Source: Halobaculum sp. MBLA0143 (GTDB taxonomy: Archaea; Halobacteriota; Halobacteria; Halobacteriales; Haloferacaceae). From it: a stretch of DNA of 64,000 bases. Below are positions 1 to 8,602 of the stretch, piece after piece (the first letter of the stretch is position 1; every line of letters begins with the position of its first letter). Below the pieces are notes generated by a model, which searched no databases, was not told where the DNA came from, and was given only the letters and a program-made list of their open reading frames with translations. The stretch covers positions 1,550,001 to 1,614,000 of the forward strand of contig NZ_JBGKAC010000001.1 in assembly GCF_041361465.1 (NCBI RefSeq), given 5' to 3'. A program made the position numbers and the translations under genes.

Positions 1-356
1 CCCGACACAGGCAACACGGTCGTTCGACTCGTCGACGCACCGTTCGACGCGCACGAAACGTCCGCCGAGTTCGGCGTAGTGTCGTCGGCGGACGGTCCGT
101 CACCGTCGATCACCGCTGCCAGCACGTCGCAGGGGACGGCGGGCTCGCTCCGGCCGTCGCCCACGTCGGACTGGGCCCACTCGGCGTGGTGCTCTGGCAC
201 ACGCGCTGTCAGTCGTCCAACGCCACAGCGCGCGCCGCCGAGTACCGACGACGGGACGGGGTGAACGTGTCGGACGAACACCGGGCAGTCTCCCCGAACG
301 CAGTGCACGAGTGTCTCGTGGGTGTCTCGCGCGGCTCGATCCGGTGCCGGTCGCAC
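1..356 (-). CDS. Partial hypothetical protein running off the left edge
   Basis: An open minus-strand frame begins just after the stop codon of the SHOCT gene (position 372) and stays open to the window edge, about 118 codons. The first plausible start is GTG at 356; there is no ATG. Third codon positions are mostly G or C and the translation is rich in Asp and Glu towards the edge, as expected for a haloarchaeal gene, but it matches no family I recognise. It contains several Cys residues in its first half. The same strand and the 15-bp spacing would fit co-transcription with the SHOCT gene. A non-coding stretch that happens to stay open is possible. Confidence 0.3.
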   Translation of the reverse strand, partial: MRPAPDRAARDTHETLVHCVRGDCPVFVRHVHPVPSSVLGGARCGVGRLTARVPEHHAEWAQSDVGDGRSEPAVPCDVLAAVIDGDGPSADDTTPNSADVSCASNGASTSRTTVLPVS

Positions 357-371
357 GACCGGCGTTCCGTG

Positions 372-800
372 TCAGGTCCGTTCGCGCTCGCGGCGTCGCT
401 CGCGTGTCCCGTCGCCGGTTCCCCCCGTGTCGCCCGTCCGTCGCGTGCCGCCCTCGGTCCGGATGTCGTCCAGGCTCAGCCCCTCCGTCGCCAGGAGGTC
501 GTCGAGACGGCGCTCGAACTCCTGGCGCGACAGTTCTCCGTTGGCGTAGCGGTCTCGGAGGTCCGCAACCGGATCGCCGCTGGGCTCGCGTCTGGGCGGG
601 GCGGGCTCACTGCCGTCGTCGACGTACGGCACGAGCTCCGGGGTGAGCACGATCAACGGGATCAGGATGAACAGCCCGATCGACGCCAGAAACGCGGAGA
701 GGAAGCCGCCGACGAACGGCGCGACCGCGACTGCTCCAGACGCACCGATCGTGAGGAAGAACGCCAGCGCCGCAGCACGCCACCGACTGATCGTCTCCAT
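372..800 (-). CDS. SHOCT-domain small membrane protein
   Basis: A 142-residue protein. Residues about 9-28 and 31-56 form two hydrophobic segments likely to span the membrane, followed by a Pro/Glu-rich linker and a short helical domain at about 76-106 (DPVADLRDRYANGELSR then an EFERRL continuation). That segment matches the SHOCT (short C-terminal domain) pattern common in haloarchaeal two-helix membrane proteins. The last 30 residues are low-complexity Arg, Thr and Gly. ATG start at 800. SHOCT domains are thought to mediate oligomerisation; the specific role of this protein is unknown. The next gene on its upstream side, the YchF-type GTPase, has the same orientation, with 117 bp between them. 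Confidence 0.8.
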   Translation of the reverse strand: METISRWRAAALAFFLTIGASGAVAVAPFVGGFLSAFLASIGLFILIPLIVLTPELVPYVDDGSEPAPPRREPSGDPVADLRDRYANGELSRQEFERRLDDLLATEGLSLDDIRTEGGTRRTGDTGGTGDGTRERRRERERT

Positions 801-917
801 GCGTAGATCTTTACTCGGAGACTCTTATCTCCACCGCCGGGTGTCTGGAGACGACACGCGCAGTCGAGAGGCGGGGTCGATCGGTCGGTCACGCACGCGG
901 GGCGGACAGCGTCCCGT

Positions 918-2099
918 TCAGTTCGCCGTCGACACCACCTTCACGACGTCCCCCTCCGCCAGTTCGTGCCCTTCGCCGATCCGGCGATCCGAGCGAGCGT
1001 CGACGGCGTGGAGGTAGCCCTCGCCGATGTCCGTGTGGACGGCGTACGCCAGATCCTGGGGGCCGCTCCCCCTCGCCAGGAGGTGTGCGTCCGGCAGCAT
1101 CCGGCCCTGGCCGTCCGTCCAGTGGGTCTCGCTCTCGACGGGGTAGACGGTGATTCGATCCAACAGGTCGTAGACGGCCGTGTTCAGCGCCGTCTGCACG
1201 CCCGTGCCGTCGTACTGTGTCATCACCTCGCCGATGCGCTCCAGTCCGGCCGCCTGTGAGTCGCTCAGATCGCCGCGGACCTCGAACGCCTCGTCGCCCG
1301 TGTCGTAGTCGATGGCGCCCGCCGCGGCGGCGCGCTGGAGCGCCAGCTCCCCGTCGGCGGTCGTCGGCACCACCGGCTTGTCCGTCTCTCGGAGGCGTTC
1401 GACGTTGTCCTCGGGTGCGATGTCCGCCTTGTTGGCCACGACGACGATGGGCTTCGTGCGCTCGCGGACCCGTCGCGCCAGCTCCGCGCGGTCGTCGTCG
1501 TCCCACGACCCCGGGTCCGCGGGGTACTCCATCGCCCGGAGGACGTACGTCACGTCGTGTTCCGTCGCGCCGAATCCCGTCAGCATGTCCACGAGCGCCT
1601 CGTCGATGTCGAAGTCCGGCGACCGGCCCTTGCGGACGACCGACTCCCAGTTGCGGTCCACGATCCCGGCCAGCCACTGGTCCATCTCCGACTCCACGAA
1701 GTCCACCTCCTCCACCGGGTCGTAGTCGCCCACCTCCACCGGCTCGCCTTCCGCGTTCGTCTCGCCGGCGGCGTCCACCACCTGGAGGATCACGTCCGCG
1801 TCCGTCAGCGCGTCCAGGAACTGGTTGCCCAGCCCCCGTCCCTCGTGGGCGCCCGGGACGAGTCCGGCCACGTCCAACAGCTCCACCGGGACGTAGCGCT
1901 TGCCGTCGCTGCAGTGGTCGCTGCCACACCGCTCGTCGCGCGCCAGACACGGACACTCCGTCCGGACGTGTGCCACCCCCCTGTTCGGGTCGATCGTCGT
2001 GAACGGGTAGTTGCCCACGTCCACCTCCGCGTCCGTCGCCGCCTCGTAGAACGTGGACTTGCCCGCGTTGGGCTTGCCCGCCAGCGCTATCGAGATCAT
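918..2099 (-). CDS. ychF: Translation-associated GTPase, YchF/Obg-like family with TGS domain
   Basis: A 393-residue P-loop NTPase of the Obg/YchF family. The Walker A motif GKPNAGKST lies at residues 8-16, G3 DVAG at 76-79 and G4 NKAD at 223-226. The C-terminal 75 residues or so look like a TGS domain. A Cys-rich insert (Cys49, 51, 58, 63) follows the switch I region. Bacterial and eukaryotic YchF/OLA1 proteins use an NxxE-type G4 and prefer ATP; the intact NKAD here argues for GTP, as in the archaeal translation-associated GTPase subgroup. The likely role is ribosome-linked and cytoplasmic. ATG start at 2099, with no close gene upstream on the same strand. Confidence 0.93.
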   Translation of the reverse strand: MISIALAGKPNAGKSTFYEAATDAEVDVGNYPFTTIDPNRGVAHVRTECPCLARDERCGSDHCSDGKRYVPVELLDVAGLVPGAHEGRGLGNQFLDALTDADVILQVVDAAGETNAEGEPVEVGDYDPVEEVDFVESEMDQWLAGIVDRNWESVVRKGRSPDFDIDEALVDMLTGFGATEHDVTYVLRAMEYPADPGSWDDDDRAELARRVRERTKPIVVVANKADIAPEDNVERLRETDKPVVPTTADGELALQRAAAAGAIDYDTGDEAFEVRGDLSDSQAAGLERIGEVMTQYDGTGVQTALNTAVYDLLDRITVYPVESETHWTDGQGRMLPDAHLLARGSGPQDLAYAVHTDIGEGYLHAVDARSDRRIGEGHELAEGDVVKVVSTAN

Positions 2100-2595
2100 G
2101 CAGGGGGGTTCTCGGGAGACGACCCTGTGGGTTTCGGTCGCTATTCGTCGTGTTCGGTGTGTTCGTCTCGTTCGAGTGACGATCCGCTCGTCGCGGGACT
2201 ACGAACGGCCCGAAACCCCCGCTATCAGTTGTTGGCTCGGACGAGCATAGGACCACGAACAGGCTGAAAGCCCCGCCGGGCTGTGGGACGCTCACTCGCT
2301 GCGCTCCTCGCTTCGCTGCGGTGGCGTGCGGGCGACCCGCGAGGCGGGTGTGTACTGAACCCCGACTGTCGAACGAGGTGTCGTCGGTCGACAGTCGGGC
2401 GAGCGAACGCTCGTTGGGACTTCCGACAAGGTGGGAATGGAAGGGGCGCGGCTTCCACCCTGTTCGCACACACCGTGCAAACACAGAGTCCGACGAATCA
2501 CGAGGGTTCCACCCGAACGACACAGACAGATACCCAGTTTCACTTCCGCCGTAGGAGCCGAAGGTTCACGTCTGCCCCACACGAAGCCCACGCGA
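2100..2595. other. Intergenic region between divergent genes, with repeats and hairpins
   Basis: A 496-bp gap between the divergent YchF and polymerase IV genes. I see no convincing coding frame. It holds an imperfect direct repeat (about 2198-2220 and 2251-2274, both reading ac-ac-or-ct-acgaac followed by gaaa and a run of c), the string ctcactcgctgcgctcctcg typical of dispersed haloarchaeal intergenic sequence, a 12-bp perfect inverted repeat (2361-2399) and a small palindrome at about 2399-2413. The promoters of both flanking genes must lie here. Confidence 0.6.
2361..2399. repeat. Perfect 12-bp inverted repeat
   Basis: The arm cccgactgtcga (2361-2372) is exactly complementary to tcgacagtcggg (2388-2399), with a 15-nt loop. 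A second small palindrome, cgagcgaacgctcg, follows directly. The pair sits about 200 bp upstream of the polymerase IV start. It could be a structured RNA element, a protein-binding site or the scar of a mobile element; nothing decides between these. Confidence 0.6.
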
Positions 2596-4197
2596 ATGAC
2601 AGAGACGCTCCCCGGGGTAGACGACGGGCCGGGCGAGCGGGTGATCGTCCACGTCGACATCGACTGCTTCTACGCGAGCTGTGAACGACTCCGCGAACCA
2701 CAGTTGATCGACGAACCGGTCGTCGTTGGGATGGGCTACGAACCGGGCGAGCGCCACGGCGCGGTGGCGACGGCCAGCTACGAGGCCCGGGCGTACGGCG
2801 TCGACTCCGCCCAGCCCATCGAGGAGGCGTTGGACAGACTGCCGCGGGTCGCGGACGCCGACCGGACGGACCCCGAGGCCCCCGACCCGACGGAGGCGGG
2901 CCACTACCGCCCGGTCGATATGGAGTACTACGAGTCCGTCGCCGAGAGGGTCAAGGGAGTGCTCCACGACCTCGCCGACACCGTCCGCGAGGTGAGCGTC
3001 GACGAGGCGTACCTGGACGCGACGGACGCGACGAGTTGGGCACCCGTGGGAGAAGGGGCAGTGGCAGAGGGAGACGGGAGCGACGTAGACACGGACGAAG
3101 ACGCGGATACGAACGAACACACGGACGAAGACGTGGACTCGGAGCGCAGACTGGCGGCGGGGTACGCCAGACACGTCAGACAGGAGATCCGCCGGCGCGT
3201 GGGCGTGCCGGCGAGCGTCGGCGTGGCGCCGAACATGGCCGTCGCCAAGGTGGCGTCGGACCACGACAAGCCGGACGGGCTGACGGTCGTGGCGCCCGAG
3301 CGGGTGCGGTCGTTCCTGGCCCCGTTGCCGGCCGAGGACCTCCACGGCGTCGGCCCGGTGCGGGCCAGCGAGCTCGCGGCGATGGGGATCGAGACCGCAG
3401 GAGAGCTGGCGAGTGCGGACGCCGACCGGCTCGTGGAGCGGTTCGGCGACCGTGGTCGGGAGCTGTACGACAGGGCGCGGGGCCGCGACGACCGCGAGGT
3501 GACCCCACGCGGGCGGCCGAAGTCGTTGTCTCGGGAGTCGGCGTTCACGGAGGCGACGGACGACCCCGCGGCCAAGCGGGAGAAGGTGCGGGCGTTGGCG
3601 GCGGACGTGAGCGAGCGAGCCCGCTCCCGCGGGGCGACGTACCGCACCATCGGCATCAAGGCGGTCCAGCCGCCGTTCGACGTGAACACGCGGGCGGAGT
3701 CGCTGTCGGGGCCGGTGGACGACCCGGATCTCGTCCGCGAGGTGGCCCTGGAACTGCTGACGGAGTTCGAGACGGTGCCGGTCCGGAAGCTGGGCGTCCG
3801 GGTGTCGAACCTCTCGTTCGGCGGCGGCGACCAGGCGAAGTTGGGGGGGTACGACGGCGACACGGCCGGAGTGTCGAACGGCGGGGGGACCGCGGCCGGC
3901 GACGGCGGAGACGCTCACGACGTCGTCGGTGCCGGCGGTGCGACGCTCGAAGAGTGGGCGGAGACGGCGACGGGCACCGACAGCGCCGCGGACGGGGAGG
4001 CCGTCTACGCCGACGGAGACACCCCACAGACGCTGACGGCGTGGGCCGAACGCGGGGGGACGGCGTGGGACGAGTCCGACGCCGCCGCGTGGGACGAGCC
4101 AGACGACACGGACGCGGAGTCGGACCGCCGGTGTCGCGGTCCGGCACAGCCGTCACTCGACGCGTTCGAGCCGACTGGGGGGGACGGCGACGAGTGA
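2596..4197 (+). CDS. dinB: DNA polymerase IV (Y-family translesion polymerase)
   Basis: A 533-residue Y-family polymerase that copies past damaged bases. Motif I HVDIDCFYASCE covers residues 19-30 with catalytic Asp21; the second carboxylate pair is Asp136-Glu137 in SVDEAYLD. Palm, finger and helix-hairpin-helix thumb segments follow (GVGPVRASELAAMGI), then the little finger domain. Two features are unusual in length: an acidic insertion at about 153-182 inside the palm, and a Gly/Asp-rich tail of about 100 residues. The tail ends in QPSLDAFEP, a PCNA-interacting (PIP) box of form QxxLxxF. ATG at 2596 was chosen because the frame upstream is shadow sequence and the haloarchaeal family begins near here. 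Confidence 0.93.
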   Translation: MTETLPGVDDGPGERVIVHVDIDCFYASCERLREPQLIDEPVVVGMGYEPGERHGAVATASYEARAYGVDSAQPIEEALDRLPRVADADRTDPEAPDPTEAGHYRPVDMEYYESVAERVKGVLHDLADTVREVSVDEAYLDATDATSWAPVGEGAVAEGDGSDVDTDEDADTNEHTDEDVDSERRLAAGYARHVRQEIRRRVGVPASVGVAPNMAVAKVASDHDKPDGLTVVAPERVRSFLAPLPAEDLHGVGPVRASELAAMGIETAGELASADADRLVERFGDRGRELYDRARGRDDREVTPRGRPKSLSRESAFTEATDDPAAKREKVRALAADVSERARSRGATYRTIGIKAVQPPFDVNTRAESLSGPVDDPDLVREVALELLTEFETVPVRKLGVRVSNLSFGGGDQAKLGGYDGDTAGVSNGGGTAAGDGGDAHDVVGAGGATLEEWAETATGTDSAADGEAVYADGDTPQTLTAWAERGGTAWDESDAAAWDEPDDTDAESDRRCRGPAQPSLDAFEPTGGDGDE

Positions 4198-4271
4198 CCA
4201 CGACGGGGGGCTGCCGGGGTTCGGCGTCTCGTCCGACAGGGACTAAGCGCCCGGCACCCGACCGGACAGGT

Positions 4272-5687
4272 GTGACAGACGACAACGACGACGGGCTCGC
4301 GGTCGGCGGCGCGGGCGACGACACGGACGCGCACGGCGTCGAGTGGCCGTCCGGCGACTCACCGGCGTACGCGGCAGGCGACGCCGATCCGTTCGACCCG
4401 GCCGTGGCGGCGGCGTTGGACGACGCGGACCCACTGGCGTCGTTCCGCGAGCGGTTCGACCCGCCGGACGGGGAGCTGTACGTCGACGGAAACTCGCTGG
4501 GCCCGTTCTCGGAGGCGGCCGGCGAGAGCCTCGACCGGGTGCGCGAGGAGTGGCGAGACCTCGGGATTCGCGGCTGGGAGGAGGGGGAGCCGGACTGGTT
4601 CCACTTCGCCGAACACCTCGGGGAGCTGTTGGCGCCGGTGGTGGGTGCCGATCCCGACGAGGTGATCGTCGCCAACTCCACGACGACGAACGTCCACACG
4701 CTCGTCGGGACGTTCCTGGACACGCTCCCGGGGACGCCCGCCGGGCCGGCGCCGGACGCCGACGCGCCGGCGATCCTGGTCGACGACCTGGACTTCCCGA
4801 CGGACCACTACGCGATCCGGGCACAGCTCCGCCAGCGCGGGGTCGACCCGGACGAGAAGCTCCGAACCGTCGGCTCGCGCGACGACCGAACGATCCACCC
4901 CGCCGACGTGGAGACGGCGTTGGCGACCCACGACGACGTTGGAATCGTCTTTCTGCCGTCCGTGCTCTACCGCTCGGGACAGCTGTTCGACGTCGACCGG
5001 ATCACGGCCGCGGCCCACGACCACGACGCCCTCGTCGGGTTCGACCTGGCTCACTCCGTCGGCGTCGTGCCACACGACCTCGCCGGCGCCGGCGTCGACT
5101 TCGCGGTCTGGTGTTCCTACAAGTACCTCAACGCCGGGCCGGGAGCCATCGCCGGGCTGTACGTCGCAGAGCGGCACCACGGCACGACGCCGGCGCTGGC
5201 AGGGTGGTGGGGCAACGACAAACAGACGCAGTTCGAGATGCGTCAGACGTTCGACCCCGCCGACGACGCGAGCGCCTGGCAGATCGGGACGGTGCCAGTG
5301 TTGTCTGCCGCGCCCATCGAGGGGGCGACGGAGACGATCCGCGAGGCGGGGATCGACCGGGTCCGACAGAAGTCGCTGGCGCTGACGGACTACCTGATCG
5401 CACTCGTGGACGCGCTGCCGGAGACGTTCGCCGTCGGGACACCCCGGGATCCCGCGGCACGCGGCGGCCACGTCGCCGTCGAACACCCCGAAGGACGGCG
5501 GCTCAGCCGCGCGCTCCGCGACCGCGGTGTCGTCGTCGACTTCCGGCCGCCGAACGTCGTCAGAGTCTGTCCGTCGCCGCTGTACACCCGGTTCGAGGAC
5601 GTGCGCGCCGTCGCCGACCACCTCCGCGAACTCGCGGAGACGGAGGCGTACCGGGAGTACGAGGTCGACGACGGCGGCGTGACGTAG
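4272..5687 (+). CDS. kynU: Kynureninase
   Basis: A 471-residue PLP enzyme of the aminotransferase class V fold that cleaves L-kynurenine to anthranilate and L-alanine. The family hallmarks YVDGNSLGP near the start of the core, the FDLAHSVGVVPHDL stretch and the PLP-lysine segment CSYKYLNAGPG are present; Lys284 should bear the cofactor. The GTG at 4272 is the best start because upstream sequence in this frame is polymerase shadow. The first 45 residues are an acidic extension. It follows polymerase IV by 74 bp on the same strand. No tryptophan 2,3-dioxygenase or formamidase gene is visible in the window, so whether it serves tryptophan catabolism or anthranilate supply is not shown. Confidence 0.92.
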   Translation: MTDDNDDGLAVGGAGDDTDAHGVEWPSGDSPAYAAGDADPFDPAVAAALDDADPLASFRERFDPPDGELYVDGNSLGPFSEAAGESLDRVREEWRDLGIRGWEEGEPDWFHFAEHLGELLAPVVGADPDEVIVANSTTTNVHTLVGTFLDTLPGTPAGPAPDADAPAILVDDLDFPTDHYAIRAQLRQRGVDPDEKLRTVGSRDDRTIHPADVETALATHDDVGIVFLPSVLYRSGQLFDVDRITAAAHDHDALVGFDLAHSVGVVPHDLAGAGVDFAVWCSYKYLNAGPGAIAGLYVAERHHGTTPALAGWWGNDKQTQFEMRQTFDPADDASAWQIGTVPVLSAAPIEGATETIREAGIDRVRQKSLALTDYLIALVDALPETFAVGTPRDPAARGGHVAVEHPEGRRLSRALRDRGVVVDFRPPNVVRVCPSPLYTRFEDVRAVADHLRELAETEAYREYEVDDGGVT

Positions 5688-5731
5688 CGAGCGACAGAAC
5701 GGGAAGTGAGCGAGCGACAGAACGGGAAGTG
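5686..5731. repeat. 23-bp tandem duplication at the kynU stop
   Basis: The unit beginning agcgagcgacagaacgggaa repeats twice with period 23 (5686-5708 and 5709-5731) and decays into a partial third copy. The first copy begins inside the stop codon of the kynureninase gene. It lies between convergent genes, where terminators are expected, but it forms no clear hairpin. Confidence 0.75.
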
Positions 5732-5771
5732 AGTGGGCGACGAGACGACAGGACGGTTCCGGACACCTGCC

Positions 5772-6635
5772 TCAGGCCAGCCCGAGTACGGAGAGCCCGT
5801 CGAACCGGAACAGGAAGAAGTACAGTTGGACGACGCCGGCGGCGGCCAACAGCACCCCCATCCCGCGTTCGATCAGGCTCGTCCGGCCGCGGGCGGCAGC
5901 CAACAGGGCGTTACGGCCCAGCGCGGCCGCGACCGTCACCGCGACCATCAGCAGGCTCATCCCGGCCGCGTAGGCGCCGAACGCCGCCAGCGCGGTCGGC
6001 GGCCCGGCCGCGACCGCCTGGACGCCGATGCCGACGAACACCGGAGCGGTACAGCCGGCCGCGGCGGCGGCGTACAACACGCCGAACGCGAAGAAGCCGC
6101 CGACGCTCCGGCGTCGCTCCGGCAGTCTGACCGTCGGCGTCGGGAGGTCGTACCCCAGCGCCGTCGCCGTCCCGACGACGATCAGGACGACCCCGACGAC
6201 GAGTTCCAACAGGCTCACGCTACCCAACAGTCGGGAGCCGACGGCAGCCGTCACCCCTGCCAACAACCCGTACACGAGGAAGAACCCCAGACTGACGACC
6301 ACGCCGACGACGGCCGCGCGGACGAGCCGCGCGGCCGTCTCGCCCGGGAGAACCGTGCCGAGAGCGTCGGCCGTTCTCTCGGCGACGCGACCGGTGCCCG
6401 GGCCGGCGACGGGACTGCTCGGGTCGGCAGCACGACTGTTCGAGTCGGCGGCAGCGCTCCCGTTCCCGCCGCTCGCGTTCGCGTCGGCAGCGCCGCCGTT
6501 GGCGCGGCCCTCGCCGGCCGTCTCGCCGAGGTAGAAGGAGACGTACCCGGGGAGCAACGGGTACGCGCACGGCGCGAAGAAGGTACCGGCGCCGGCGGAG
6601 AAGGCGAACGCCACGAGCGGGAGATTCGGGATCAC
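5772..6635 (-). CDS. ccdA: CcdA/DsbD-type transmembrane thiol-disulfide transporter
   Basis: A 287-residue polytopic membrane protein of the CcdA/DsbD transmembrane family, which passes electrons from cytoplasmic thioredoxin to thiol proteins outside the membrane. The signature APCAYPLLPG holds Cys23, and a second conserved Cys sits at residue 195 in AAGCTAPVF; these two should form the redox pair. About six hydrophobic segments are visible. A hydrophilic Ala/Gly/Ser-rich loop at about 40-90 is longer than usual for the family. The start overlaps the end of the upstream thioredoxin-like gene by 4 bp, so the two are probably translated together and form an exported reduction pathway, for example for cytochrome c assembly. 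Confidence 0.88.
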   Translation of the reverse strand: MIPNLPLVAFAFSAGAGTFFAPCAYPLLPGYVSFYLGETAGEGRANGGAADANASGGNGSAAADSNSRAADPSSPVAGPGTGRVAERTADALGTVLPGETAARLVRAAVVGVVVSLGFFLVYGLLAGVTAAVGSRLLGSVSLLELVVGVVLIVVGTATALGYDLPTPTVRLPERRRSVGGFFAFGVLYAAAAAGCTAPVFVGIGVQAVAAGPPTALAAFGAYAAGMSLLMVAVTVAAALGRNALLAAARGRTSLIERGMGVLLAAAGVVQLYFFLFRFDGLSVLGLA

Positions 6636-7240
6636 GACTGGAGGGCACGCTCCACGCCGGCGACGAGCCGGTCGGTGCCGGCCAGGCCGGTGTGGCGGAG
6701 TGTGGTCTCGCCGCTCGGAGTCTGAACCACGACCGTCGGGATGCCGGTCACGTCGTACGCCTGGGTCGCCGCGAGCTCCGGGTCGCGGGCGACGGGCCAG
6801 GTGCCGTCGTGTCGCCGCCAGAAGGAGCGGATCGCCGCCTCGTCCGACTCCTGGGTGACGGAGACGACCGCGAGCGCCGTCTCGTCGAACCGTTCGCGGA
6901 CCCGCCGGAGGTTGTCCATCTCCGGTTTACAGGGCGCACACCAGGTGGCGAAGAAGTCGACGAGCACCGCCCGGTCGGGCGGCGACAGCCCGACCGTTCC
7001 CGACGGCGAGCCGGGTGCCGACACCGTCGGGAGGACGAGCCCGCGGTCCGTCCCGGTGGGAGTGGCGTCCGAGCCGGCGGTGCTGCCGTCTCCCGCCGGC
7101 CCGCGGTCGTCCGGTCCGCCGTCGGCGTCTGGGCCGTCGACACCGACACAGCCCGCGAGCCCGGCGCTCGCCGCGGTGCCGACGGCGGCGAGGTAGGCGC
7201 GACGCTTCACGCTCACAGCCAGTGGGCTCCGGAACTTCAA
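6632..7240 (-). CDS. TlpA/ResA-like thioredoxin-fold lipoprotein
   Basis: A 202-residue thioredoxin-fold protein with active site WCAPC (Cys101 and Cys104) and the TlpA-type insertion. The N-terminus reads as a Tat lipoprotein signal: twin Arg at 13-14 in KRRAYLAAVG, a hydrophobic stretch, then lipobox LAGC with lipidated Cys31. A Gly/Asp/Thr-rich tether of about 40 residues leads to the fold. The protein should sit on the outer face of the membrane and take electrons from the CcdA protein encoded immediately downstream with a 4-bp overlap. A later GTG at 7210 is an alternative start that would keep the signal. Confidence 0.87.
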   Translation of the reverse strand: MKFRSPLAVSVKRRAYLAAVGTAASAGLAGCVGVDGPDADGGPDDRGPAGDGSTAGSDATPTGTDRGLVLPTVSAPGSPSGTVGLSPPDRAVLVDFFATWCAPCKPEMDNLRRVRERFDETALAVVSVTQESDEAAIRSFWRRHDGTWPVARDPELAATQAYDVTGIPTVVVQTPSGETTLRHTGLAGTDRLVAGVERALQS

Positions 7241-7312
7241 CGGTCTGGTGTCGTGTGCGGACAGCCCCCAGCCCCGGCGCGACTAAGCCACGGGACGAGA
7301 GTAGGTAACACG

Positions 7313-8533
7313 ATGCACCGCCGCAGCTTCCTCGCCGGTGTCGTCGCCGCCGCGCTCGCCGGCTGTGCCGGCCGCGGCGGCGACGAGACGGCGACACGCA
7401 CGGACACCGCGACAGCCGCCGCGACGGAGACCGCGACGGAGACCGACACCGCGACACCGCGCGCGGTCTCGGGTGACGTGAGACAGGTCGCGGGCGTCGA
7501 CCTCCCCGTTCCGGACGAACAGCTGGCGCGGGGCGCGGGGGTGGACTCCATCCCGGCGATCACGGACCCCGAGTTCGGGACAGACTGGTCGGGCGTGTCG
7601 GTGACGGTCCGCAGTCGGATGACCGGCGAGGAGGAGACGCGCGAGCCACGACTCCGGGGGGACGACCAGGTCGTCGGTGTCGTCCGCGACGGCGAGGCGC
7701 GGGCGTACCCGTTGCGCGTGCTCAACTGGCACGAGGTGGTCAACGACACCTTCGGCGGGCCGTTGCTCGTCACGTTCTGCCCGCTGTGCGGCAGCGGCGT
7801 CACCGCGGTCCGCGAGGTAGACGGCCAGGAGACGACGTTCGGCGTCTCCGGTCTCCTGTGGAACTCCGATCTCGTCATGTACGACGAGGTGACGGACAGC
7901 CGGTGGAGCCAGATCGCCGCGACGGCGATCCAGGGGCCACGCACCGGCCACACCCTGGAGCTGGTCCCCTCGACGATCACCACGCTGTCGGACTGGCGGG
8001 GCAGCTACCCCGACACCCAGGTGTTGCGGCCGCCGCCGGAGTCGAGCACCGTCGTCGGCTCGGCCGCCGTCCGGGACTACACCCGGAACCCGTACGCCTC
8101 CTACGACGACGTCGACCAGATCGGGCTCGGCGAAAACGAGTTCGACGACGACCGACTCCGCCCCAAGACACGGGTGCTGGGGATCGCCTCCGACGGCACG
8201 GCACGAGCGTACTCGTTGGAGGCGGTCCGGGCGGCCGGCGGCGTCGTGGAAGACACCGTCGCCGGGACGCCAGTCGTCGTGGCGACCGGCGCCGACGGGA
8301 CGACGCTACACGGCTGGCGCCGGACGGTCGACGGCCGCACGCTGTCCTTCTCGGCGACCGGCGACGGCCGGCTCGCGGCCGGCGACTCCGTCTGGCGTGC
8401 CGCGACCGGCACGGCCGTCTCCGGCCCCTTCGAGGGGACGCGACTGGCGCCGGCGACAGACACCGGACAGCTGTTCTGGTTCGCGTGGGCGGAGTTCCAC
8501 CCGGAGACGACCGTCTACGGACGCGACGGGTAG
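7313..8533 (+). CDS. DUF3179-domain lipoprotein
   Basis: A 406-residue secreted lipoprotein. Twin Arg at 3-4 (HRRSFLAG) and lipobox ALAGC with Cys18 mark Tat export and lipid anchoring. A Thr/Ala/Asp-rich tether (about 20-50) precedes a DUF3179 domain that spans most of the rest, with the conserved TFCPLCGSG segment (Cys156 and Cys159) and the LLWNSDLVMYD segment. The biochemical function of DUF3179 is not established; its CxxC motif and its position beside an exported thioredoxin and CcdA suggest a thiol-redox substrate, which is my inference. It is divergent from the TlpA-like gene with a 72-bp shared promoter region. Confidence 0.87.
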   Translation: MHRRSFLAGVVAAALAGCAGRGGDETATRTDTATAAATETATETDTATPRAVSGDVRQVAGVDLPVPDEQLARGAGVDSIPAITDPEFGTDWSGVSVTVRSRMTGEEETREPRLRGDDQVVGVVRDGEARAYPLRVLNWHEVVNDTFGGPLLVTFCPLCGSGVTAVREVDGQETTFGVSGLLWNSDLVMYDEVTDSRWSQIAATAIQGPRTGHTLELVPSTITTLSDWRGSYPDTQVLRPPPESSTVVGSAAVRDYTRNPYASYDDVDQIGLGENEFDDDRLRPKTRVLGIASDGTARAYSLEAVRAAGGVVEDTVAGTPVVVATGADGTTLHGWRRTVDGRTLSFSATGDGRLAAGDSVWRAATGTAVSGPFEGTRLAPATDTGQLFWFAWAEFHPETTVYGRDG

Positions 8534-8602
8534 CGCGGAGAGGGTGTACCGTCACCCACCGCGACCACGGAGTTGAAGTCGTGTCCGACCGTCGACACAG
8601 TC

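Noticed and set aside
889-2523. 544-codon minus-strand open frame over the YchF gene
   Set aside because: It overlaps the GTPase in another frame; only the GTPase frame has family motifs and normal codon bias.
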